Source: JAQCEJ01 sp040881995
Lineage (GTDB): Bacteria; Planctomycetota; Planctomycetia; Planctomycetales; Planctomycetaceae
DNA length: 64,000 nucleotides
Assembly: GCA_040881995.1 (NCBI GenBank)
Contig: JBBECD010000199.1
Location: forward strand, 1-64,000
Direction: 5' to 3'
A program made the translations under genes and the position numbers. Under the pieces are notes generated by a model. It made no database searches. It saw only the letters and a program-made list of their open reading frames with translations, and was not told the DNA's origin. Numbering within the stretch: the first letter of the stretch is position 1; every line of letters begins with the position of its first letter. Shown one piece after another: positions 7,740 through 18,279 of the stretch.

Positions 7740-10700
7740 TAGTTTTCGTTCTCAACTGCACTGGCTTCGGATTCGAATTGCTGCAACATCTCGGGGAGGG
7801 CCAAACGGCCGCGCGCGAACTTCGCTGCTTCGCTCGCGGGGAAATCCCAGCGGCAGCGGTTATACCGGCGGAAGGCTTCGATGTTATTCTGAGCTTTGCG
7901 GAAACTCTCGCCCGACCAGAACATCGCATCGGAACAGAGGGCATCGTCGGGGAAACGCTTGGCGAACTGGTCGAACGACGTCCCCGCCTTCACGAAACTT
8001 TCCGCTTTGAAATAACACTGCCCGTTGCGGAAAGCCATCCGCGACGAGTGCTGATGTCCCTCGAACTGTTCGAGGAATTTCTCGCCGACTTGAGCCGCGA
8101 CTTCGAAGCGTCCGTTCTTGTAGAAGTAGTCGCTGATGCGGATCATCACGCTGGCGATGAGCGGGCTCTTGGGATACGTCGCCGCCAGCGTGACGTAGGC
8201 TTCGAGCGCCTGATCGAAATCTCCCGCTTCTTCGTGACACTGCGCCAGCTTGTACTGAGCATCGGCGGCGAGCGAATGGTCGGAGTATTGCCGCACGATC
8301 AGTTCGTACGATTGAATCGCCTCGTGCCATTGTTTCAGTTCTTGAGAGAACTGTCCCAAAAGATAGGCGATCCGCGGGACGTATTTGGGATCGGGGTAGT
8401 CTTCCATCACTTCCTTGAGCACCCTTCGTCCCGCTTCGAGGTCGGACTGGAAATCGGCTTTGCGGCCGAGTTCCTGGTGACTCTTGAAGAGTTCGAAGTA
8501 ACTCTCGGCGATGTGGAACTTCGTCTCGACGGCGAGCTGTTCGTTGTTGAACGTTTTGCTGAAGGCCGTCACGAGGCCGTCGGTGCCGATGACGACCGGA
8601 ATCTCTTCGAGGAGTTCGAGCTTGCCTTGCTCGGTGCTCGCGGAGGGATCGAAATAGCGGATCGACAGCGTATCGCCGAAGAAACATTCGATCGCCGGGT
8701 CGTCGGCGGTGACGTTATTCGGCGTCGGTTTTTCGCTCGGTTTCAGCGTCAGCGAACCTGTGAACTGTCCGCTGTGCTGCAGCGTTTCGAATAAGGGAAC
8801 CATTTCTTTGTCCCCGAATTCAGTGGTGATTTCGACGTCGATCGCGTCGCGGTCGTCGGTGACGTCGCGGTCGGCGTCGTCGACGCGGAGAAACAGCCGC
8901 TCGCCGACGTGCAGTTGCGTCACGAGTTTGTTGTATTCGCGGTCGGTGCAGGCGAGTTTGCCGGTCGTCACCAGCCGGGCTTGTGCCGAGAGATTTTGTG
9001 CTTTCCCTTTGGGGCGAAGGGCGTCCTTATAGATGCCGGTGATGCGATCCTTGCCGGTGAGGTTGAGAACTTTCGTGACCAGGCTGCGATCGACGGCGGA
9101 GGTCTTGCCGTTCTCGTCCTCGACATTCGGCCCTCCGATAAGATTCCGCGGCATTTCCGAATGGACCGGGACGAGGGCGGGACTCGACTTGCTGCCGAGC
9201 TGTAAGATCACCTGACCGATGAAGCGGCCGTCTTCGAGCGCGATCGCATCGGCCGCTTGCCATCCCACCTGAGCGGCGGTTCGCGTGAAGGCGCCGGAAA
9301 CGACGCATTCGACGTCGACCGTCGCGCCGTCGGTCGTTTTCACCGAAACCGTCACTTTGCTGCCGCTGTCCTTGGCGGAATCGGGGTCGATGACCTCGAT
9401 CGTCAGCGGGGCTTCAAACGCGACGGATGAAGTCGCCGGACGATCGTCGGTCACCTGATAGATGAACTGCGGCGGCCCCAGTTGCGGGTCGGCGGCGGGA
9501 ATGACCCGCGATTCGAGAATGCGAATTTGCGCTTCGGACGGCTGATTGACATACACGGCCGTTTCGCGGGGAACGGCGTGCCCGGGGAACGTGTTCTGCG
9601 AATCGATGTAGCGGAGATAGAGCCGGTCACCTTTCTGCACGAGGATTTTATCTTTTTCCTTTTGTGCGGAAGTATCGATTTCCTTGGTGAAAATACCGGT
9701 GTTGTTGTTGGTTTCGGTGGCGATGTACTCGACGACGTCCCCGTTCGAGGCAATGAGTTCGAATGGCAGCGTGTCGGGTTCGTCGGTCTGATCGTGATCG
9801 AAATCGACGATTTCGACGATGAACCGTTCGCCCGGTTCGATGCGTTTGAGCGTTTTGCGAATCGTATAGACGTCGCCGTTGTTGCTCTTGAGGAAATCGT
9901 ACGTGATCGGCGTGACCGAAGCGTTGTAATAGGTCGCCGTCAGTTGGCTCGACAGCAGCCGGCTGTGGTCGAATTCCCCTTGCGTGAATTCATCGGTGTA
10001 CGTGCCGGTGATGACGTCGCCCCCTGCGATTTCGAGGACGTCGTTATCGGGGAGCGTCAAAATGTCGTATTCGGTGGGGATGAAGATTTCGTCGTCTTCG
10101 CCGGCGATTTCGACATGATTGACGGCGACGGCCTCGCCGAGAAATTCGTGAATCATGAGTTTGACGTAGCGGAGTTCCATCGGTTCGAACTCCATCGTCC
10201 ATTCGGTCCGTCCGAAATCGCTGCGGATCGGCGCCCTCGGCTTCGCGGGCGCGAGACCGGGACGGTCGAGATCGAAATCGGCGGCGCGGAACGGCAACGC
10301 CACGATACCGTCGGCGCGGTGATCTTCGCGGGCGATGGTCGCGCTGACTCCCTGGCCGGCGTTCGTTGTGGCGGCGAAGATCGTCAGCGGATGCGTTCCC
10401 GCTTCGAGCCAGACATCGACGGGGCGGTTCCCCGGTCCGACGGCCAGTTCGAGAGTGCCGTCGATCCAGACCGCGGTACGGACACCCTGCACGAGAATCC
10501 GCGCCGCGCCGGGGCGATCTTGAACCAGCAAGCCCTGCCAGATGACGGTATACGGCGCCGCGGCGTCTTCGGCATCGGCCGGCCGCGACCACAAGAGTTC
10601 CGTCACTTCTTCGTCTTCGACCGGCTGAATGTTGCGGCTGAGATTGAGGATCTGCTGCCAGTTCGAATAACCGGTGTAATCGCCGGCGAAGACGCGGCGT

Positions 10701-13700
10701 TTCATGTGGCCGAGTTCTTCGGTGACCGCAGGCGTCGGGTCGGGGAGCGGATGCGAGGCGATGCGGAACCAGAACTGCCCGTCGTTGCTGCCGAGAATGT
10801 CGCCGCGAATCGGAATGTGCTGATCGGCCTTCGGCGAACTGATGCGCAGGCGATTGACGGTTTTGAGATCTTTCATGTCGACGGTGAGAAATTTGGGAGT
10901 CGCGCCGTCGGGTTCGCTGATCCAGAACGTGTTCGGGTCGCGGTCGATCGCCATCAGCGGGCTGTGCTGGATCGCGGTGTCGCTGGCGAGCGCACCGGCG
11001 GGGAGTTCTCCGGTCGGCGCCGTCCCTTCGAAAATACCGGTGTGCGGACCGGTTTCCGTCATCGCGACTTGCAGCGAATCGCCGCTTTCGGCGTTCAGCT
11101 TGATCACGATTTGGTCGGGCTCATTCGTGTTGTCACGGTCGGCGTCTTCGACGCGGAGATAGATCTGATTGCCCGGTTTGATCTGCCACGCGGGACGTAT
11201 TTGCGAAGCGCGGCGTTCGATCGCTTCGGGGCTGTCGTCGACCTCTTTCTGAAGTTGCTCGCTGAACGATTCCTGCTTCTGATCGACGATGCGGCTGCTG
11301 GCCATTTCAAATTTGCCGTCGGCCGCCATATGAATTTCAACGTCCGACAGCGGCACTTTGCGGAATTCTTTTTTGAATTCTTCGGGATAGTCGCAGCGGA
11401 TAATGTCCTTGCCGGTGAGCTGCAGCACGTGGTCGTCCTGCTGCACTTCGCCGAGGCGCGTATCGAGATCGGCCCGGAACAAGCCGCGTCCCGCGCCGCC
11501 GGACGTGAGATAAACGATTTCGCGATCTCCTCCCGGTTCGGTGGTGACGATCACGGGAACTTTGTTCTGTCCGCGGCTGATACCCAAGTCGCTATCCTGT
11601 ACGACGACCGACAGCGACGAGCCGGGACGGTGCGTCCGCTTGCTGGCGCGGCCCAAGCGGCCGACGGTATTGAGCAGATTGAGCTGATCCATGTACCGTT
11701 CTTCTTCGCGATAGACTTCGGCGAGCTGATAAAGCGCCTGATTCGCCAGTTCGATGCTGGGGACTTTATCGAGCACCGCACGGAAGATGTTGCGGGCTTC
11801 GTCGGGGTCGCCGCGACGATGAGCGAGCACGCCGCGGAGGAATTCCGCCCGCACGACGATGTCGGTATCGCGGCTGTTCGAGAGTTTTTCGAAGACCGAT
11901 TCGGCCTGATCGTACACCTTTTGCGCCATGTACGATTCGCCGATGCCGAACTCGGCTTCGATCGCCTGCGGCGTCTCGGGGTAGCGGTTCATGACGGTGG
12001 CGTATTCCGACCGGGCGACGTCGAAGCGTTTCGCCTGGAAGAAATTTTTGGCAAGTTGCAGTTGCACCTCGGCGGAGATCGCCGTGTCGAACTCTTTCGC
12101 TTCGCCGTATTTGACCAGCCAGCCGCGGAGAATGTCTTCGACGCGGTTGTGATTGTCGTCACCGCCGGCGACGATGTGCCGCTGACAGACGAACAACATC
12201 AAGTCGACGGGGACTTCGTAGCGGTGCGAGTCGAACAATGCGAGATTGTTTAGATACGTTTCCCAGGCGAGGTCTTCGTCGCCGAGTCGCAAATGCAGTC
12301 CGGCCTGCAGCAGCGGTGCGATTTCGCTCTTCTCGTCGATGGTCACGCCGACGCCGCCGATGCGGGAATAACTCTGGGCGACGAGTTCGCGGCCCGATTG
12401 TTTTCGTCCTTCATCGACCGCCGGAATATTCGAGAGCATGCCGGTGAGCAGCGTGGCGGCGGTGACGTAGTCTTTTCGCGCGAGCGCCGACTGTGCGAAA
12501 ATGTGCATCTGGTCCCAATCGTACGTCCCGTCACCCGCGGTGCGGGTCGCCTTCTGCAACGCCAGCAGATAGGTCATCGGCGCGACGTCGGCCGTCGGCG
12601 TCAGTTCCCAGAGTGCCAATTCGGCGACGGCCGAGGGCAATCCGGCGTTGTAGTCGCGCACGGCGGTGTAGACCAGCTTCTTGTCGGCCTCGGCGGCTTC
12701 CTTATTGTTGCGCCACGTGTAGACCCATTGCATCGCCGGGTTGTATTCGACGGACCAGGGACGATAGAAAATCGCGTCCTGCTTTTTTCGGGCGGCTTGT
12801 AACGTCGCCTGGAATTTCGGCAGGTCGTTCAACTTCAGATATTCATCCGCCAGCCAAGTCGCGTATGTGCCGTGATAGATCGTGTCGAGTTGCGTCAACT
12901 CGGTGAGAAATTGCAGCCGCTCGGCGTCGGTGAGATTGCGCGCGATCCGCTGCGCGCAGTAATTCGAATCGTATTGGTTGAGATCGGTTGCCACGTGCGA
13001 CCGCCAGTACGCCATCGCATCGGGGAGCAGATTCAAATTCGTCAGCACGTCGCCGATGTAGTACGCATAACCGCTGCTTTGTCCCAGCCGTTGTTCCTGG
13101 GCGGCCACCCAGTTGAGCACCTTCTTCATCAACTCGGGGTCTTTGTTCTGTTCGGCGGCCTGAGCGAGACGGCGATACAATTCGGCATTGTTCGCCACGA
13201 GCGAGAGCGTGAGCACGTGTTCGACGGCGGCTTTGGCGACGTCGACGGGGCCGTAATCGGTCGCCGTCTGCAGATACGCCAAAGCGACGGTTTCATCTTG
13301 GAGGAATTTCTGCACCAGCCGGCCGTACATCTGCACGCAGGCCGGGCGCTGCTCGGCCGGTGCCGAATACCGCAGCCAGTACGCCTGCGCTGCGACGATT
13401 TGCTGGAATTGTTTGTCGTTGAGCGCGCCGAGCTGCGTGAGAATCAGATGGTCGCGCGACTGCGGAGCGGCGGCATCGTTCGATTCGCCGACGATCCAGT
13501 GTCGCATCACGACGTCCTGATCGGCCTGCGCGAGTTGGCCGTTCATGTACTCGGCATGCGCTTTATGCATGTCGTTTTTGACCGCCTGCTCCGCCCAGTT
13601 CAGCGGCATGTTGCGAAACGTGGCCAGTTCGACGTGGTCGCGTCGCGACTTGAGAATCAAACCGGCGTCCGCCTGAAAGGCCTGTTCGCTTTCGGGCGTG

Positions 13701-15064
13701 TAGAGCAGCGTTTCGATCGCGCTGCGGGTGTAACTGTCATTCGTCGGAGACTGCACGACCAATTCGCGCAGCGTCGCCCGCATTTTCGCGTCGTCTTTCA
13801 TCCGGTCGCGATACAGTTCGTACGCCAGAACGTACCGGAGATAGGCACGGTCGTATTCGACGGTATTGTTCGCAATCGCTTGCACGAGGGCGGATTCGAG
13901 AGCCGAATAATTCGGCGCGACGTTTGGATCGCTGTTATTCGGATCGGTCCGCAAGAACGCCGACGCGTGCGAATTGCGCACGGCATCGAAGGCCAGCAGT
14001 TCGCCGAACAGGCGATGGGCGGTGGCTTTGTCGGGTTCACGTTCGTATTTGAGGGCGAGCAGTCCGCGCAGATAAAAACGGTCGGGTTTATCGGGATACT
14101 TCTGAAAGAACTCGGTGACGACCGGGTCCATTTCGGCGGCTTTGATCGCGGCGTCGTTGTACATCGCGCTGACGAGTTGATAGTGGATATCCATGTCGTC
14201 TTGTAACGCACGAGCCTGTTTGAAGCTGGCGACGGCGTTGGCCCATTGGCCGAGAGAACCGTAGCTTTGCGCGGTCCACATGTGGATCTGGCGGAGCCGC
14301 AGCTTGTCGGCCGGAAGACCCTTTGCAATCATCTTCTGAGCGGTGGCGACGCTCTTGGCCCATTCGCTGCCGCGACGCCATTGAGCGACCCCCTGCCAGG
14401 CGATTTCTTCGAGAAACCCGTCGGCCGGCATCGCCTCGAGCAGTTCGTCGGCGAGCGTCGCCGCCTTGGAGTAGACGTTCTTGTCGTACGACGCGACGTA
14501 ATACGTTTGTGCGAGATGAGCGTAACGCTTGCCGAGATCGGTCTGCGGCTGCCGTTTCCAGACGGCGCGGCAGGCGTCGCCGGTGGCGTCCTGCTCGTTG
14601 GGCATCTGCAACAGGGCGTCGGCAAGACGGATTTCAATCGCCGGGCATTCCGCCGCTTCGGGGTAGTTCGATAAAAACTGCCGGCAGGCCGCCGTGACTT
14701 CTTTGTTTCGTGAAACGGCATCGAGGCCGTCGATCAGTTTCAGCATCATCGGTGGATGCCGCTGGTCGTCGGGATGCGCGCCGACGAACCGCTGCGTCAC
14801 GCGGATGAGACCGAAAGCGCGGCCGTTTGCATGATACAGATCGGCGAGCTGAACCATCACCTCGGCTGCTTCGGGAGCGGTCGTTTTATATTTGCTGAGT
14901 TCGGTTTCGAGAATCATCGCTTGGCGCGAGACGTCGTCGACCGGTTCGGCCGATTCGGTCTGCGGGTTCGCGTTATCCGGCGTTTCCTGTCCCGCAAGAT
15001 CGAGAATGAAGTGTCCGTTCAAAATCGCCAGGACGAACAGCGCGAGGGCTCCGGGGCGTTTCAT
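7739..15064 (-). CDS. Giant secreted TPR and beta-module protein
   Basis: 2441 aa starting with a signal peptide (MKRPGALALFVLAILNGHFI) and a good AAAGGAA ribosome site. Residues about 40-1150 are solenoid TPR-like helices. From about 1150 to 2150 there are at least four related beta modules, each with a pattern like LYLRVDDADRD, then a strand with E.V.L.ET..HTG.F.G, alternating with an F5/8C-like part (about 1360-1450, DRDPNTFWIS, LTVDMKDLKTVNRLRI) and a PA14-like part (about 1500-1600, AVWIDGTLELAVG). The last 270 residues are again YbgF-like TPRs (YELIVRQYSDHSLAADAQYK). It is coupled by TAATG to ExbB. Exported, very large and multi-domain, it could span the periplasm as the partner of the ExbBD motor; this is inference. 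Confidence 0.88.
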   Translation of the reverse strand: MKRPGALALFVLAILNGHFILDLAGQETPDNANPQTESAEPVDDVSRQAMILETELSKYKTTAPEAAEVMVQLADLYHANGRAFGLIRVTQRFVGAHPDDQRHPPMMLKLIDGLDAVSRNKEVTAACRQFLSNYPEAAECPAIEIRLADALLQMPNEQDATGDACRAVWKRQPQTDLGKRYAHLAQTYYVASYDKNVYSKAATLADELLEAMPADGFLEEIAWQGVAQWRRGSEWAKSVATAQKMIAKGLPADKLRLRQIHMWTAQSYGSLGQWANAVASFKQARALQDDMDIHYQLVSAMYNDAAIKAAEMDPVVTEFFQKYPDKPDRFYLRGLLALKYEREPDKATAHRLFGELLAFDAVRNSHASAFLRTDPNNSDPNVAPNYSALESALVQAIANNTVEYDRAYLRYVLAYELYRDRMKDDAKMRATLRELVVQSPTNDSYTRSAIETLLYTPESEQAFQADAGLILKSRRDHVELATFRNMPLNWAEQAVKNDMHKAHAEYMNGQLAQADQDVVMRHWIVGESNDAAAPQSRDHLILTQLGALNDKQFQQIVAAQAYWLRYSAPAEQRPACVQMYGRLVQKFLQDETVALAYLQTATDYGPVDVAKAAVEHVLTLSLVANNAELYRRLAQAAEQNKDPELMKKVLNWVAAQEQRLGQSSGYAYYIGDVLTNLNLLPDAMAYWRSHVATDLNQYDSNYCAQRIARNLTDAERLQFLTELTQLDTIYHGTYATWLADEYLKLNDLPKFQATLQAARKKQDAIFYRPWSVEYNPAMQWVYTWRNNKEAAEADKKLVYTAVRDYNAGLPSAVAELALWELTPTADVAPMTYLLALQKATRTAGDGTYDWDQMHIFAQSALARKDYVTAATLLTGMLSNIPAVDEGRKQSGRELVAQSYSRIGGVGVTIDEKSEIAPLLQAGLHLRLGDEDLAWETYLNNLALFDSHRYEVPVDLMLFVCQRHIVAGGDDNHNRVEDILRGWLVKYGEAKEFDTAISAEVQLQLAKNFFQAKRFDVARSEYATVMNRYPETPQAIEAEFGIGESYMAQKVYDQAESVFEKLSNSRDTDIVVRAEFLRGVLAHRRGDPDEARNIFRAVLDKVPSIELANQALYQLAEVYREEERYMDQLNLLNTVGRLGRASKRTHRPGSSLSVVVQDSDLGISRGQNKVPVIVTTEPGGDREIVYLTSGGAGRGLFRADLDTRLGEVQQDDHVLQLTGKDIIRCDYPEEFKKEFRKVPLSDVEIHMAADGKFEMASSRIVDQKQESFSEQLQKEVDDSPEAIERRASQIRPAWQIKPGNQIYLRVEDADRDNTNEPDQIVIKLNAESGDSLQVAMTETGPHTGIFEGTAPTGELPAGALASDTAIQHSPLMAIDRDPNTFWISEPDGATPKFLTVDMKDLKTVNRLRISSPKADQHIPIRGDILGSNDGQFWFRIASHPLPDPTPAVTEELGHMKRRVFAGDYTGYSNWQQILNLSRNIQPVEDEEVTELLWSRPADAEDAAAPYTVIWQGLLVQDRPGAARILVQGVRTAVWIDGTLELAVGPGNRPVDVWLEAGTHPLTIFAATTNAGQGVSATIAREDHRADGIVALPFRAADFDLDRPGLAPAKPRAPIRSDFGRTEWTMEFEPMELRYVKLMIHEFLGEAVAVNHVEIAGEDDEIFIPTEYDILTLPDNDVLEIAGGDVITGTYTDEFTQGEFDHSRLLSSQLTATYYNASVTPITYDFLKSNNGDVYTIRKTLKRIEPGERFIVEIVDFDHDQTDEPDTLPFELIASNGDVVEYIATETNNNTGIFTKEIDTSAQKEKDKILVQKGDRLYLRYIDSQNTFPGHAVPRETAVYVNQPSEAQIRILESRVIPAADPQLGPPQFIYQVTDDRPATSSVAFEAPLTIEVIDPDSAKDSGSKVTVSVKTTDGATVDVECVVSGAFTRTAAQVGWQAADAIALEDGRFIGQVILQLGSKSSPALVPVHSEMPRNLIGGPNVEDENGKTSAVDRSLVTKVLNLTGKDRITGIYKDALRPKGKAQNLSAQARLVTTGKLACTDREYNKLVTQLHVGERLFLRVDDADRDVTDDRDAIDVEITTEFGDKEMVPLFETLQHSGQFTGSLTLKPSEKPTPNNVTADDPAIECFFGDTLSIRYFDPSASTEQGKLELLEEIPVVIGTDGLVTAFSKTFNNEQLAVETKFHIAESYFELFKSHQELGRKADFQSDLEAGRRVLKEVMEDYPDPKYVPRIAYLLGQFSQELKQWHEAIQSYELIVRQYSDHSLAADAQYKLAQCHEEAGDFDQALEAYVTLAATYPKSPLIASVMIRISDYFYKNGRFEVAAQVGEKFLEQFEGHQHSSRMAFRNGQCYFKAESFVKAGTSFDQFAKRFPDDALCSDAMFWSGESFRKAQNNIEAFRRYNRCRWDFPASEAAKFARGRLALPEMLQQFESEASAVENEN

Positions 15065-15145
15065 ACGGAATTCCTTTCACGAGAATGGTCGTCGTTAAAT
15101 TCGCTTCTCGTCAGCGATGTCGGTACGGAAGTTTCGGTGTGAAAT

Positions 15146-17611
15146 CTAATTCGAGGCTTTCGCCAATGCTTCGGAAATTTTCTTGGCATCGACGGCAAGC
15201 GGGCTTTCGGGGTAATCGGAAATCAGTTGGTCGAACCGGCGGCGGGCGTCGTCGCGGCGATTCATGCGGTACAAACAGCGGCCGTAGTTGAAGAGAATCA
15301 CGTCGAGAAATTTGGCGTCGGGATGGCTTGCCAGCACGGTTTCGAACGTGTCGATCGCCCGGGTGTAATCCTTCTGGCGATAGTAATAATTGGCCATTTT
15401 GGCAACCGCCTCGCCGACGCGGCCGCTTTCGGGATACTGATCGAAGACTTTCTTGTATTCCTGAAACGCGCGGTCGTAGAGTTGATTCGCCTGCAGTTCG
15501 GAAGCGGCGGCGGCCATTTCGTCGTAACACTCGGCGATGCCGAACTGCGCGTCGCCGCGGAGCTGGCTCGTCTGCATGTTCACCAGCCGGGTGTAGATGC
15601 CGATCGCCCGGTTGTAGTTCTTCTGTTTGCGGGCGACGTCGGCGAGTTGCAGCAGGGCGTCGTCAACGAAACCGCTTTGCGGGAACTCGCGTTGCAGCCG
15701 CGAGGCCATCACCGCGGCGAGATCGAGTTGATCCATCGCGAAATAAATCTGCCAGAGTTGCACGTAGGTTTCTTCGAGCAGCGCGCCGCCGGTCTGGGTC
15801 GCTTCCTGCATGATTTCTTCGCAAACCTGCAGCGCGGTTTCGTATTTCGTCGTGGCGTTTTCGCCGAGGCCGAATTCTTTGTAACGATTGCCGATATTCA
15901 TGAGGGCGTCGGCGGTTTTCAGTTTGGTGCGGACGCGGAGTTCCTCATCGGAGATAAGCGCCCGCGTGACGCGCACGCCGCCGAGGTTGCCTTCGATGCA
16001 GCGGGCTTCACCCAGCACGATTTGCGAATCGGGCGAGAGGTTGCGGTCGTCGATGTAGCTGATGCGAACGATATCGCCGGGACGCGCCTGCAACTGGTCG
16101 TCGTTGGCGACGATTTCATCCGACTTCGTCAGTTGCACGCTGCCGCGAAACACCCCGCTGTGAATGGAACCGTCGTCGACCGGTTCGGCCGAGGCGTTCG
16201 CCGGCGGTTCGGGTTCCTCGGTTTTCGATTTCGATTCGTCGTCAGAGGTTGCGGTTTTCGACTTGGTTTTCGGCTTCACCTCACCGGATTCGGCCGCGTT
16301 ATCGGTCTCTTCTTCGTCGGCGGAAGGAAGCGTCGGGGAGGACGACGCCTTGATCTTGGCTTCGGTCAGCGTGACTTCGAGGCTGTCGATTCGCTTCAGC
16401 CGGTCGATCTCGTCTTCGACGCCGGAGATGTCGCTCTCTTCTTCGGTCTTTTCCGCGGGAGGCTGCGTCGCCGCCTGTTGTTGCAACTCGATCGCCTCGT
16501 TTTCGAGTTCTTCCTCGGTCTTGACGCGGAAGACTTCGACGATGGCGGTCAGCATATCGGCATCGTCGCCGAGGTCGCGGTCGAGGTCGATGATCTGGAG
16601 GTTCATCGATTTGTCGAGCACGACCCCCTGTAAACCCTCGTTGAAGGCCCCGTCCATAATCTGCACCATTGCGTTGCTGACGACGGCCACCTGTTTGGCG
16701 ACCGGGCGATCGAACGTGCGGTCGGCGGTATGCGAATCGATATACGTGATTTGTACTTCGTCGTTGCCGATGACTTCGAGCCTTCCGTTCCCCTGCACCG
16801 TTTTACCCAATGCCGTGGGAATGCTGCCGAGCGCGATGCGGACGTTGCGGCCGACGGGATAACACTTGACCAGTTCGGCATCGCCGCTCTTCGTTTTGCA
16901 TTGGACGTCGATCGCCTGATTGGTTTCGAGCACGGCGAGATCGGCGTCTTCGATTTTGACGAAGAAACGTTTGCCCGCTTCGACCTTCGGCGTCAGGCCG
17001 TCTTCTTCCGAGACATTGGTTCCGACCTTTTCGAGGGCGGCGATCGCCCGGCTGTAGTGTCCCAACTGGAAGTGCGCCAGGCCGATGTAGTGGTAGGCGT
17101 GATTGACCTGCGGACTGACGGGGAATTTTTCGATGACGTCGCGCATCGCCTGAAAACACTTACCGTGATTTCGCGATTCGAAATGTGCGACGCCCAGCCG
17201 GAGCGTCGCTTCGGCGCGTTGTTCTTCGTCGGAGTTCTCTTCGCCGGCCGCGGCTTCAAAATGCAGCCGGGCTTTGTCGTACGAGCGGTCGCGCTCGAGG
17301 TAATAGTCACCCAGCCGCATGTGGGCGACGAAGCGGTAGCGGCTGCGCGGATAGCGTTCGAGGACCGACTCCCAGATTTCGACCGCCTTGTCGGCTTCGT
17401 CGGCGTCCATGCGGGCATCACCCGCTTCGATGAGCTTGGAGGCGGTGCGATCTTCGATGATCGACCCCCGCAGTCCCGATGCCGATTCGCCGGAACCGGC
17501 GTCATCGGCGGCCTCTTGCGAATGGATGAACTCATTCCCGAAAAACAGGAAGCCGATGCTGAAGACAAGCAGCATGGATATCGATGTCGGCGATTGACGA
17601 TAGACGTTCAC
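15146..17611 (-). CDS. Secreted TPR protein with beta modules (first gene of the cluster)
   Basis: 821 aa from a GTG start with a strong AAGGGGGG ribosome site. Signal sequence: MLLVFSIGFLFFGNEF region, residues about 13-32. Residues 50-190 are TPRs (AVEIWESVLERYPRSRYRFV). Residues about 205-370 hold a beta module of the same kind as in the 2441-aa protein (FFVKIEDADLAVLETNQAID). Residues 370-490 are an acidic Glu/Lys/Ser-rich low-complexity stretch, and 490-530 a further beta piece (GDIVRISYIDDRN). Residues 540-815 are YbgF/BamD-like TPRs. It shares architecture with the giant downstream, so the two probably arose by duplication. A 670-bp region before it should hold the operon promoter. Confidence 0.87.
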   Translation of the reverse strand: MNVYRQSPTSISMLLVFSIGFLFFGNEFIHSQEAADDAGSGESASGLRGSIIEDRTASKLIEAGDARMDADEADKAVEIWESVLERYPRSRYRFVAHMRLGDYYLERDRSYDKARLHFEAAAGEENSDEEQRAEATLRLGVAHFESRNHGKCFQAMRDVIEKFPVSPQVNHAYHYIGLAHFQLGHYSRAIAALEKVGTNVSEEDGLTPKVEAGKRFFVKIEDADLAVLETNQAIDVQCKTKSGDAELVKCYPVGRNVRIALGSIPTALGKTVQGNGRLEVIGNDEVQITYIDSHTADRTFDRPVAKQVAVVSNAMVQIMDGAFNEGLQGVVLDKSMNLQIIDLDRDLGDDADMLTAIVEVFRVKTEEELENEAIELQQQAATQPPAEKTEEESDISGVEDEIDRLKRIDSLEVTLTEAKIKASSSPTLPSADEEETDNAAESGEVKPKTKSKTATSDDESKSKTEEPEPPANASAEPVDDGSIHSGVFRGSVQLTKSDEIVANDDQLQARPGDIVRISYIDDRNLSPDSQIVLGEARCIEGNLGGVRVTRALISDEELRVRTKLKTADALMNIGNRYKEFGLGENATTKYETALQVCEEIMQEATQTGGALLEETYVQLWQIYFAMDQLDLAAVMASRLQREFPQSGFVDDALLQLADVARKQKNYNRAIGIYTRLVNMQTSQLRGDAQFGIAECYDEMAAAASELQANQLYDRAFQEYKKVFDQYPESGRVGEAVAKMANYYYRQKDYTRAIDTFETVLASHPDAKFLDVILFNYGRCLYRMNRRDDARRRFDQLISDYPESPLAVDAKKISEALAKASN

Positions 17612-18279
17612 GTCGTCCCCCCTTGCAGTTGGCGAAAATGCCGGCGAGGCCGCCGCGAATTCCGCCGTTTATTTTTCGCTGACAGGCTGGCATCCTTTCC
17701 AACGTAGATCAGTGAGTCTCCTCCGGTCAACAGAACATGGGCATTCGTCGTCCTGACGAAATTAAGCCGCTTCCAGCCTTGTGCACCGTAGCGAATTTGC
17801 GTGTGAAAAGCGATTTTCATGGCGAGTGCTTTGCCCGTAACCTCATCTTTCGCAGACGAAAACAGAAAGATAATTGTCACGCCAAGGCGCGAAGAAATTC
17901 AAAACATTTGCATCGTCCAGTCGATCTCTTCCCTTTGCGAGCTTTGCGCCTTTGCGCGAAACTTGCCTTTTTTATTCCTGCAGGACATCGGTTAGTTTCC
18001 GCCGAATAATGCCGATAAAGTCAGAGACTGCCGACAGCCGCAACTCGCGGATTGAATTGATCTTATCACTTTCCGTGCCAAAGATTTTATGCGCCATGCG
18101 CTAATTGTGTTGGTTAATAATGAAGAATCTCAGAATGTAAAAAGGCCGACCCGGCGAGATGTCGAGCCGACCTGAATCGTTCATTGCACGGCTAACGAAA
18201 GAACGTGTAACATCATCGAAAACCTGCGATGCCGGTGAAGCCCATCGCGCTCTGGCCGGAAGCGGAAATCCATCGCTCA
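17612..18279. other. Intergenic region upstream of the TPR/ExbBD cluster
   Basis: About 670 bp without a convincing gene. An open frame at 17608-17880 on the minus strand has no family signature and I do not call it. The segment must contain the promoter of the envelope cluster, but I see no clear -35/-10 pair. The only structured part is the inverted repeat at 17877-17975. Confidence 0.6.
17877..17975. repeat. Imperfect inverted repeat (ccaaggcgcgaag / ctttgcgcctttgcgcg)
   Basis: A roughly 100-bp element with ends cacgccaaggcgcgaagaaa and gctttgcgcctttgcgcg. The arms are near reverse complements. Similar sequences are widespread mobile-looking palindromes in several bacterial phyla. No coding content. 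Confidence 0.5.

Noticed and set aside
9482..12253. A 923-codon open frame on the plus strand inside the giant TPR gene
   Set aside because: Arg/Asp/Glu/Phe-rich translation with no family signature, fully antisense to a gene with signal peptide and recognisable repeats. High GC codon use explains it. The same holds for long plus-strand frames at 12872-14206 and 15227-16633.
17608..17880. A 90-codon frame upstream of the 821-aa gene
   Set aside because: Overlaps a palindromic repeat edge and lacks a ribosome site or recognisable domain.
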